Source of the DNA: Candidatus Sumerlaeota bacterium
Lineage (GTDB): Bacteria; Sumerlaeota; Sumerlaeia; MWCT01; JAGHBZ01
Length of the DNA: 6,188 nt
Direction of reading: 5' to 3'
Assembly (NCBI GenBank): GCA_021160705.1
Contig: JAGHBZ010000047.1
Span: 1 to 6,188, forward strand
Both the position numbers and the translations under genes were made by a program. The notes below the pieces were generated by a model, which was not told where the DNA came from, searched no databases, and saw only the letters and a program-made list of their open reading frames with translations. Every line of letters begins with the position of its first letter. The first letter of the stretch is position 1. Shown here in pieces: positions 1-5,414 of this stretch.

Positions 1-2
1 AT

Positions 3-542
3 AAAAAAGGAGTCTTAGAACTCGCCAAAAAAGGGCAGGTGATAGAAAAAGAGCAAGATATTATAAAAGACCCTTATGTGCTTGAGTTCTTAAAGATTCC
101 TGAAAATTATCAATACACCGAAAAGGAAATAGAGCAGAAATTAATTGATAACCTACAGATTTTTCTCCTTGAATTAGGGAAAGGATTTGCCTTTGTTAGT
201 CGCCAGTATAGAATTACACTCAACAATATCCATTTTTATGTGGATTTAGTGTTTTATCATACGATTTTAAAATGCTATGTTTTAATAGATTTGAAAGTAG
301 GTAAAATCACACATCAGGATATTGGTCAGATGAATATGTATCTGAATTATTTTAAATCAGAAATAAGTGCAGATAATGACAATGCACCGATAGGAATTAT
401 TCTCGGAGCAGAGAAAGATAATATCTTAGTGAAGTATGCACTTGGAGGGATTTCTAACAAGCTGTTTGTGTCGCGATATAAACTATATCTGCCTGATAAA
501 AAAGAATTGCAAAAGCGACTCAGCTATTTATTGGAGGAATAA
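3..542 (+). CDS. yhcG: YhcG/DUF1016-family PDDEXK nuclease, C-terminal part (5' end outside window)
   Basis: The reading frame is open to the left edge. The GTG at 39 is internal, because the codons before it (3-38) read K-K-G-V-L-E-L-A-K-K-G-Q, which runs into the family's typical 'KDPYVLEFL' stretch. About 179 residues are visible. Family members are roughly 340-375 residues, so the N-terminal winged-helix part is missing. Counting from the GTG, PDDEXK nuclease core features are D69 (in V-D-L-V-F-Y-H), D84-L-K86 as the (D/E)-x-K element, and Q97 with Y101 on the following helix. These are followed by the family's P-I-G-I-I-L strand and a C-terminal S-R-Y-K-L-Y-L-P segment. The catalytic residues look intact. 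Known for the family: predicted metal-dependent DNA nucleases, often beside restriction-modification or other defence genes and widely transferred. The substrate here is unknown. Hand counts on a few lines give about one-third G+C, against nearly half in the large genes downstream. The stop is TAA at 540-542. The family call is firm; the biological role is inferred. Confidence 0.93.
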   Translation, partial: KKGVLELAKKGQVIEKEQDIIKDPYVLEFLKIPENYQYTEKEIEQKLIDNLQIFLLELGKGFAFVSRQYRITLNNIHFYVDLVFYHTILKCYVLIDLKVGKITHQDIGQMNMYLNYFKSEISADNDNAPIGIILGAEKDNILVKYALGGISNKLFVSRYKLYLPDKKELQKRLSYLLEE

Positions 543-588
543 AAGGTGTTCTGAAACAATGGAGTGATGGACAACCAAAATAAAAGTC

Positions 589-672
589 GGTGTACGAAAG
601 ACATCGTGGGTTTGCTATGTCCATTATTTCGTTTGCCCAAACCCCCGAGATGGTTTGGTTTTCGTATGTCCA
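589..672 (+). promoter_or_regulatory. Foldable RNA segment between the nuclease gene and the next gene
   Basis: Bases 589-600 can pair with 659-670 as RNA (7 Watson-Crick pairs in a row, 593-599 with 660-666, extended by G-U pairs and one G-C). Inside lie hairpin 600-604/617-621 (GACAT/ATGTC) and hairpin 637-643/652-658 (CCAAACC/GGTTTGG, 8-base loop) followed directly by TTTT. The 5' arm of the second hairpin could instead pair with 608-614 (GGGTTTG with CAAACCC at 638-644), so the two pairings exclude each other. It could act as a weak terminator for the nuclease gene or as an attenuator-like leader. It matches no riboswitch class I recognise. Short stems like these also arise by chance. Confidence 0.3.
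637..662 (+). terminator. Possible weak intrinsic terminator downstream of the nuclease gene
   Basis: A perfect 7-bp stem (637-643 with 652-658) with loop 644-651 is followed immediately by four T residues (659-662). It lies about 95 bases after the nuclease stop codon. The stem is only moderately G+C-rich and the T tract is short, so termination would be weak or conditional. Confidence 0.3.
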
Positions 673-695
673 AATCTGATAAAAGACTCTGAGAC

Positions 696-702
696 GAGGG
701 GG
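696..702 (+). promoter_or_regulatory. Ribosome-binding site GAGGGGG ahead of the TIM-barrel gene
   Basis: This strong purine tract has its GAGG core (696-699) five bases from an ATG at 705, the ideal spacing. It is 13 bases (last G to ATG) from the gene's in-frame ATG at 716, and further from the one at 728. The best-placed start therefore opens an out-of-frame seven-codon ORF (705-728), not the gene itself. Confidence 0.55.
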
Positions 703-724
703 CAATGCCTGAACAATGCCTGAC
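703..724 (+). repeat. 11-bp tandem duplication covering the start codon
   Basis: CAATGCCTGAA (703-713) is followed directly by CAATGCCTGAC (714-724), 10 of 11 bases identical. Each copy carries an ATG (705 and 716). Because 11 is not a multiple of three, the two ATGs are in different frames. Only the second is in frame with the downstream gene, and a TGA at 710-712 blocks any longer N-terminus. Confidence 0.8.
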
Positions 725-728
725 ATAA
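705..728 (+). CDS. Possible seven-codon leader ORF coupled to the next gene
   Basis: The ATG at 705 has the best-spaced Shine-Dalgarno sequence in the gap and encodes M-P-E-Q-C-L-T before a TAA at 726-728. That stop overlaps an ATG at 728-730 by one base (TAATG), a typical termination-reinitiation arrangement, and the ATG at 728 is in frame with the TIM-barrel gene. It may be a leader peptide controlling translation, or a by-product of the 11-bp duplication. No conservation data are available, so this is tentative. Confidence 0.25.
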   Translation: MPEQCLT

Positions 729-2134
729 TGACATATACCGGATTAAATTATCCGGACAGGAAACAGCTAAAAGGCGAAGTGGTAGAATTTCGTGGTATCC
801 TGCTGGACGAGACTATAATGACTGAAAAAGAGATACTTCCAGCTCTGGTCTCTTCTGTAAAGTCAGCGCATTTTAATTTTGTTTTTCTGCCGTTTCAGCT
901 AAACGGACTAACGCTTTATGAGAGTTCGGTCGCTGAGAAGTATCGGATTCCCCCCATCCAGCCCCGGTTCAGAAAACTACCCATACTCAAAGAAATATTA
1001 GAGATTGTTCAGAGGGATGTTTTAATAGGCACGAGTTTTGAGTTGTTTTCTTTCAGGGAAGAAAACCAGAGCGGGAAAAAACGCCCGGCACTGTGGCGAT
1101 ATTATAAGGAGTGGGCAATGCGAGCCCCCGACGATAAAAGGATACCAATTCCCGATGAGAAAAAGGATGTGAACCGCTACTGGCTATGTCCGTCAAATAA
1201 ATCATACCGCAGGTTCACGAGCGAGTTATTAGCCGAGATGATTGAACGTTTCCCATTATCAGCAGTGATTCTTGACTTCAGTGTACTCACCGAGTTGCCT
1301 GAGATATGCTTTTGCAAGAGCTGTCGTGCTCGGCTTAATACCTTTGCAAGCGAAGGTTCGCTTAATAACTGGAAAGATTTCCCGGATAAGAATGCCATCA
1401 AACTGCAATGGTTGAAATGGATGCATAAAGAAATACTGGAATTTCTTGGGTATCTAAAAGCCCGACTCCACAGTCAGCGTCCTGAACTTCTGCTTATGTT
1501 TAAAATACCACGAACGAGTACCCAGCCCGGACATTACTCGCGTCCTCTGCCCTGGATGTATTGTTGGGAAAAACTCCTGATTGACGTACTCCTGCTCAAT
1601 GATTATGCCGCTAATGCACCAGATTGCATTAATCAAATCAGCGAGGATACACAGCGATTGCCCTTTGAGCGTCTGTACCTGCCAGTGGTGACGTCAACAC
1701 GTTTTCAAAACCTGCTTGAGATTATAACCTCAGCCCAGCAATTACCCCTGAATGGCATACTGGTGAAATATACTCGCCATTTGTTGCTGGCTGAACTGGA
1801 AGAACTTGGAAATATCGTTTTTACTGACCGCGCCTTTCCGGGTGAGGTATCTCCGCTTTTCGGATGTAAAATGCTGGCTGAAAAAATAGAGCGGGAACTC
1901 CTTGAACCAGAAGAACTTAAACGATTCTTTACTGATTTTCTGCGAGTGCTGGATAATTCTTCTTTAAGCGGGATGTCCAGATGGCTCAGGAGCACGCTTA
2001 CTAATCTCGAAGTATTTGATACAAAAATCCGCAATGGCGAAATCCTGATAAAAGCAACGAATGAAACCGCTATAAAAAACAATATCCGACGAATGTGTAG
2101 TCTTCTGGGCTACTTCATAGAAAAAAATTATTGA
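716..2134 (+). CDS. Putative glycoside-hydrolase-like TIM-barrel protein (DUF187/GHL10-like)
   Basis: This 472-residue protein has the strand and helix order I associate with the DUF187/GHL10 family. A first strand F-R-G-I-L-L-D is at 25-31. Helix 36-52 leads into N-F-V-F-L-P-F (54-60) and T-L-Y-E-S-S-V (67-72), and a strand V-L-I-G-T-S-F-E-L-F follows at 102-111. W156-x-x-P-S starts the helix before I-L-D-F (185-188), where D187 sits at the usual strand-end acidic position. A cysteine cluster C198-x-C200-x2-C203 follows, as seen in several related barrel families. After helix 232-252 and strand L-L-L-M-F-K-I the C-terminal half is harder to place. No signal peptide or membrane segment is seen, so it appears cytoplasmic. 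Start: the ATG at 716 is the furthest upstream allowed by the TGA at 710-712, but the ATG at 728 (TAATG overlap with a leader ORF) is equally plausible. Fold call moderate; substrate unknown and hydrolase activity unproven. Confidence 0.72.
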   Translation: MPDIMTYTGLNYPDRKQLKGEVVEFRGILLDETIMTEKEILPALVSSVKSAHFNFVFLPFQLNGLTLYESSVAEKYRIPPIQPRFRKLPILKEILEIVQRDVLIGTSFELFSFREENQSGKKRPALWRYYKEWAMRAPDDKRIPIPDEKKDVNRYWLCPSNKSYRRFTSELLAEMIERFPLSAVILDFSVLTELPEICFCKSCRARLNTFASEGSLNNWKDFPDKNAIKLQWLKWMHKEILEFLGYLKARLHSQRPELLLMFKIPRTSTQPGHYSRPLPWMYCWEKLLIDVLLLNDYAANAPDCINQISEDTQRLPFERLYLPVVTSTRFQNLLEIITSAQQLPLNGILVKYTRHLLLAELEELGNIVFTDRAFPGEVSPLFGCKMLAEKIERELLEPEELKRFFTDFLRVLDNSSLSGMSRWLRSTLTNLEVFDTKIRNGEILIKATNETAIKNNIRRMCSLLGYFIEKNY

Positions 2135-2263
2135 CCTGCACGCCTAATAACATTTTTCCATTTGAAATATGCGGAAATTTTCACCCGGCTCGCTCCCGCT
2201 AAGCTGATGTATTTCCTTATTACCATTAATCCCGGCTCTTCCGCGGTGGGCTACATACACCCA

Positions 2264-2294
2264 GTTCTTTCAGAATTCTATCAAAGAAATGAAC
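2264..2294. repeat. Inverted repeat upstream of the secreted-protein promoter
   Basis: Arms 2264-2271 (GTTCTTTC) and 2286-2294 (GAAATGAAC) pair over eight bases with one bulged T at 2290. The 14-base interior contains the perfect palindrome AGAATTCT (2272-2279). Its centre is about 54-58 bases upstream of the transcription start predicted from the TATAAT at 2321, where activators often bind. No regulator family can be named from the sequence. Confidence 0.35.
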
Positions 2295-2320
2295 CGTAAA
2301 GAGCGTTCTCAGGTTTGTCT

Positions 2321-2326
2321 TATAAT
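2321..2326 (+). promoter_or_regulatory. Candidate sigma-70 -10 box TATAAT for the secreted-protein gene
   Basis: There is a perfect TATAAT, but the stretch 16-18 bases upstream (2297-2304, TAAAGAGC) has no resemblance to TTGACA, and there is no TG extension. Transcription would start near 2333, giving a leader of about 40-70 bases depending on the start codon used. A perfect -10 without a -35 fits an activator-dependent promoter or a sigma factor with altered -35 needs. It could also be chance in a moderately AT-rich gap. Confidence 0.4.
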
Positions 2327-2373
2327 TTCGCTCAAATGTTTATGCAATGCAGGTGATAAAGCCTTGATAAGTT

Positions 2374-5211
2374 GTGAGGGGCAAATGTAGACTTATCTCA
2401 GCGATGTTGCGATATGTGAAAATAGTAACGGTCATATTTATAGTGCTGTGCTTCTGTAGTGCTGGTGTGGGAGATATAACAGTTGAGCCACCTGGAGGGC
2501 TTCAGGTCTCCAATACCAGTGGTTATGCGCTTTATCCTGTGGTTAGTCTGGACAATAGTGCCAGAGAATGGGGCATTATCTGGCTGGACAATCTCTATGG
2601 GTTATGGCAGTTGATGTATGGTCGGCTGGGACTTGATTCCCACGACTCACTTATCGTATTGAATACAATGATTTCTCTGTCTACCAACGTGTGTTCTTAT
2701 ACTGAGCCTGCCATTTCCCGCGGTGCGGGTTTTCTGGCGTTATGGAATTACTATATGGGTTCTGGCTATGTTTATTCACTGCCAATTGCCAATGATGGGG
2801 GGCATTCAGGAAGTGGTCAACTGCTGGATTCTACGGGTTCATTCAGTAGTCGTCCTGCCCTGACAAAAGTCGGCAGTTCTTTTGGTTCCGCATGGGTAAG
2901 AGAGAACGCCTTATATTACAAAGGCGATATTATATTCGCTCGCCTGACCAGTAGTGGCTCTATCAGCGGGAGCAAACGCAACATAACGGAGAATGAGACG
3001 GGGAGTAGCGGGTATCCGACACTTGCCTGGACAGGCTCTAAGTTTGGATTGTGCTGGGTGAATAATAAATCAGGTTACTATCGCCTCTATTTTCAACGTC
3101 TTAATTCAGACGGCTCACCGGATAGCGGAATCGTTGAAGTGACCACAACCAACGAGAACATCTCTTATCCACAGATTATCTGGGATGGCTCCTGCTTTGC
3201 ACTCTGCTGGACTGCTAATTCAAATATTTATTTCTGCCGTCTGGATACGGATGGGAATGTGGTACTTGGTCCCATAACAATTGCTTCTTCAGGGAATGCC
3301 CATTATCCACGAATGGCGTGGACTGGCGCAGTCTTCGGTATATTCTGGCAGGAGGGCAATCAGGGTAGTGCCTCTATCTATTATGCGAGTATCAATAATT
3401 CAGGCGATATGGTCATAAGCCCATCGCCCATTATATCACCATCGCTGGCAAGTGCTGAACGTCCTGACGTGGTGTGGTCTCAACGATATTACCTGGTAGT
3501 GTGGCATCAGGGGAGTAGTGCTGAGACGGAGATTTTCGCCGCTAAAGTGATTGACACGGACTCGGTGCCCGAGATTAATGATGCGGAGGTCGTCTCAACG
3601 GATTTTCCTGCTAAACTTATTCTGGACGAGTCTTATACTGCGGAGGTTCGGCTCAAAAACTCTGGCACCACGGTCTGGTCTGAGCCAGACGGATATTGTC
3701 TTGGTGCAGTTGGGGATTCCGACCCCTTTACATCTGCCACTCGTATTCCATTGCCTTCAGGCACAGGTGTCAAGCCAGGAGAAGAGGTCACTTTCAGGAT
3801 TGAGTTAAAAGCCCCACTTACCCCGAATACTTTTACTACTGCCTGGCGAATGCTTAAAGGGACAGATGAATGGTTTGGCGAGATTGCCCAGGCTGACATT
3901 GAGGTCGCTCTACCCAAAAAGTGGTATTTTGCAGGAGGCTACTCAGGTACCGTCAATTCTATTGACTACGATGAAGAGATTGCCATCCTGAACCCTTCAG
4001 ATGAAAATGCGGTGGTTGAGATAAAGAGTATTGCTGACGACGGCAGCGTACAGAAGTCTTCGTTTACGGTTAATGCTCATTCCCGAAAAACGTTTGACCT
4101 CAGCACTCTGGTAAGCAACAAAAAAATCGCCACTCGCATTAAATTGCTTGAAGGTCCACCAATATACGCTGGACGACTCCTGCGCTGGTCTGATAATGGA
4201 ATCCAGCATATTGCGGGGTCTTTATCTATGGGTCTACCTATTAGAGCCAGACGCTGGTATTTTCCCACAGGCAACACTTTGACAAACGCAGCAGAAAATA
4301 TTCGGCTATATAACCCGATGGATACTACTGCAGAGGTTACTCTCTATTTTTATCCATCAACAGGTTCTCAGTCATCTCAGAATTTCTCTATTGCACCTCA
4401 TACATTCATTGAAGTGCCTGTGAAAGACTATGTCTCTGACTCACAGGTAGCCAGCATTGCTGATTCTACCAATGGGGTGAACTTCATCGCCGAGCGTGAA
4501 CAAATCTACGATGCAGGCAGCTGGGATAATGCAGTGGCTATGTCCTCCCCGGGTGTGTTTTATCCTGCTACTGAGTGGTATTTTGCTGAAGGCGCAACCG
4601 TTGGTTTTGATGAGACTATCACTGTATTTAACCCGAATTCGGAATCCGTATCTTTTGAGCTCAAGATTTTCACGACATTTGGTTCGCCATCAAGTTATAA
4701 TTATGTGGTATCCGCAAATAAAAGTCTGCAGATTGATTTAGGGTCGCTGGTTGTGTCGCCAGCAGTTTCCGCATCTATCCGCTCCACAAATGGAAAACCT
4801 CTGGTCGCTGAAAGAGAGATGTTCTGGAGTGTAGGGGGACTGGCAAATGCTGGTGCTCATAGTAGTATCGGCTCTTCATACAGGGCTAAGTGCTGGTATT
4901 TACCAGTGGCTGGTCAGACGACCGCAGATGATTTTATTGCACTGCTCAATCCCAACAATGAAGACGCCAACGTCAATATCACTTTTTTCGCTGAAGATGG
5001 CTCCTCTCAGGTGTATCAATTCAGCATACCAGCGGAAAGAAGACGCACAATCTACGTGGATTCTCTACCCGGGTGCAAAGCCAAAAACCTCTCCGCTGTG
5101 GTTGAGTCCACTAATAATATACCCGTGGTAGTGGAGCAGTCTACTTACTGGAGCAGTGGGGGTTACTTCTGGATAGGTGGTGCCTGTTATGCAGGATACC
5201 CTGTAGATTGA
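2374..5211 (+). CDS. Large secreted protein: beta-propeller, NBR1-like Ig, four WYF repeats
   Basis: Up to 945 residues. From M11 the N-terminus is a textbook Sec signal: basic L-R-Y-V-K, then a hydrophobic run I17-C28, with cleavage likely near S-A-G-V-G (29-33). No lipobox is present. Residues 54-394 hold seven repeats of 46-57 residues, each starting (Y/R/E)-P-x and most containing G-x-x-W or V-x-W cores, consistent with a seven-bladed propeller. Residues 404-510 resemble the NBR1-type Ig domain (T-V-W-S, P-G-E-E-V, W-R-M, W-F-G). Four repeats of about 107 residues begin at W517, W628, W735 and W841 (DUF5719-like, W-Y-F-A-E-G type). The end Y-P-V-D carries no anchor or sorting motif, so it is probably released or held by other surface proteins. 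Role: likely carbohydrate or protein binding at the surface, inferred only. Start: GTG 2374 is the longest, but ATG 2404 gives the cleaner signal peptide; neither has a well-spaced ribosome-binding site. Confidence 0.85.
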   Translation: MRGKCRLISAMLRYVKIVTVIFIVLCFCSAGVGDITVEPPGGLQVSNTSGYALYPVVSLDNSAREWGIIWLDNLYGLWQLMYGRLGLDSHDSLIVLNTMISLSTNVCSYTEPAISRGAGFLALWNYYMGSGYVYSLPIANDGGHSGSGQLLDSTGSFSSRPALTKVGSSFGSAWVRENALYYKGDIIFARLTSSGSISGSKRNITENETGSSGYPTLAWTGSKFGLCWVNNKSGYYRLYFQRLNSDGSPDSGIVEVTTTNENISYPQIIWDGSCFALCWTANSNIYFCRLDTDGNVVLGPITIASSGNAHYPRMAWTGAVFGIFWQEGNQGSASIYYASINNSGDMVISPSPIISPSLASAERPDVVWSQRYYLVVWHQGSSAETEIFAAKVIDTDSVPEINDAEVVSTDFPAKLILDESYTAEVRLKNSGTTVWSEPDGYCLGAVGDSDPFTSATRIPLPSGTGVKPGEEVTFRIELKAPLTPNTFTTAWRMLKGTDEWFGEIAQADIEVALPKKWYFAGGYSGTVNSIDYDEEIAILNPSDENAVVEIKSIADDGSVQKSSFTVNAHSRKTFDLSTLVSNKKIATRIKLLEGPPIYAGRLLRWSDNGIQHIAGSLSMGLPIRARRWYFPTGNTLTNAAENIRLYNPMDTTAEVTLYFYPSTGSQSSQNFSIAPHTFIEVPVKDYVSDSQVASIADSTNGVNFIAEREQIYDAGSWDNAVAMSSPGVFYPATEWYFAEGATVGFDETITVFNPNSESVSFELKIFTTFGSPSSYNYVVSANKSLQIDLGSLVVSPAVSASIRSTNGKPLVAEREMFWSVGGLANAGAHSSIGSSYRAKCWYLPVAGQTTADDFIALLNPNNEDANVNITFFAEDGSSQVYQFSIPAERRRTIYVDSLPGCKAKNLSAVVESTNNIPVVVEQSTYWSSGGYFWIGGACYAGYPVD
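2376..2390 (+). promoter_or_regulatory. GAGGGG ribosome-binding site leading to a start-stop ATG-TAG
   Basis: The GAGG core (2376-2379) lies exactly five bases before ATG 2385, which is followed at once by TAG (2388-2390). This minimal ORF is out of frame with the secreted protein. The likely real start, ATG 2404, lies 13 bases after the TAG and has no ribosome-binding site of its own, so reinitiation is one way to explain its translation. Confidence 0.35.
2533..3555 (+). repeat. Seven beta-propeller-like repeats within the secreted protein
   Basis: Repeat starts, by residue of the 945-residue frame, are Y54, E111, R160, Y214, Y265, Y311 and R363 (spacing 57, 49, 54, 51, 46, 52). Repeats 4-6 are the clearest: Y-P-x-(L/I/M)-x-W-(T/D)-G, then F-(G/A)-(L/I)-x-W. 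All are followed by an I-x-(Y/F)-x-x-(L/I) strand and a turn such as D-x-D-G. The protein-level periodicity is strong, but the DNA is well diverged, so the copies are old. Confidence 0.6.
3583..3903 (+). other. NBR1-like Ig domain region within the secreted protein
   Basis: Residues 404-510 contain the spaced aromatic and proline pattern of the NBR1-type Ig fold: A-E-V-R-L-K-N-S-G then T-V-W, a P-S-G-T-G-V-K-P-G-E turn, and A-W-R-M with W-F-G near the end. Bacterial copies usually link catalytic or repeat modules in secreted proteins. That matches its place here between the propeller and the C-terminal repeats. Confidence 0.6.
3922..5208 (+). repeat. Four WYF-type (DUF5719-like) repeats in the secreted protein
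   Basis: Repeats start at 3922, 4255, 4576 and 4894 (spacing 111, 107 and 106 codons). Each opens W-Y-(F/L), then has an N-P-(S/M/N) turn (L-N-P-S, Y-N-P-M, F-N-P-N, L-N-P-N), a strand with F or Y, and a serine-rich stretch. Each closes with (A/V)-(G/E)-(R/Q)..., Y or W, then a glycine-rich loop. The third copy has the canonical W-Y-F-A-E-G. The repeats share a pattern, not DNA identity. Confidence 0.75.
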
Positions 5212-5282
5212 CAGGAGTGTTTTTTCTCCGTGCTGGTATATTCGCCAATTATGGGAGGGGAATTTAGTCTAAAAATAAGAAA

Positions 5283-5367
5283 GGCTGTGGAGGGTAGTTG
5301 AACCCTTTTTGGGTTTCATTTCCTGACTAAGGTATTTTTCATTCACTCAGGTCAACCCGCCACAGCC
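5283..5367. terminator. 85-bp inverted-repeat element, likely bidirectional terminator
   Basis: The outer arms GGCTGTGG (5283-5290) and CCACAGCC (5360-5367) are perfect. A second block, 5292-5301, pairs with 5352-5358 apart from a three-base bulge. Two hairpins sit inside: 5301-5305/5311-5315 (AACCC/GGGTT) and 5322-5326/5347-5351 (CCTGA/TCAGG), giving a three-way-junction shape. It lies between convergent genes. On the minus strand the closing arm is followed by TTTCTTATTTTT, a good tail for the sigma-factor transcript. On the plus strand the tail ATTTTGTATT is weaker. A small non-autonomous mobile element with imperfect terminal repeats is the alternative, but I see no clear target-site duplication. 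Confidence 0.55.
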
Positions 5368-5414
5368 ATTTTGTATTCTCTCCTGCGGAGAAGCGGTGTT
5401 TATACCAGTTAAGT

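Noticed and set aside
655..683. TTGGTT (655-660) and GATAAA (678-683), 17 bases apart, as a promoter for the TIM-barrel gene
   Set aside because: Only 3/6 and 4/6 consensus matches, which is close to background, and the first element lies within the predicted hairpin.
520..726. 68-codon open frame on the minus strand across the first gap
   Set aside because: It overlaps the nuclease 3' end, shows no recognisable motif or ribosome-binding site, and the gap is better explained by RNA structure and a start region.
1705..2082. 125-codon open frame on the minus strand inside the TIM-barrel gene
   Set aside because: Serine- and arginine-rich composition typical of an antisense shadow; the plus-strand frame carries the family pattern throughout.
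2184..2238. Repeated octamer CCCGGCTC at 2184-2191 and 2231-2238
   Set aside because: An isolated 8-base direct repeat without flanking similarity or a third copy.
2144..2339. Two adjacent minus-strand open segments (2144-2269 and about 2226-2339) that together look like a frameshifted gene relic
   Set aside because: They are only about 41 and 37 residues, no family is recognisable, and open stretches this short are expected by chance.
2443..2460. Cysteines in the signal peptide (C26, C28) as a possible lipobox
   Set aside because: The residues before them (V-L-C, C-F-C) lack the small G/A/S at -1 needed by signal peptidase II.
5214..5229. GGAG...CTCC hairpin with a T-rich loop just after the secreted-protein stop
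   Set aside because: Four base pairs only, and the T tract is in the loop rather than after the stem, so it is not an intrinsic terminator.
5379..5391. TCTCC-TGC-GGAGA hairpin downstream of the sigma-factor stop
   Set aside because: Short stem with no T tract in either direction; the larger element at 5283-5367 is the better terminator.
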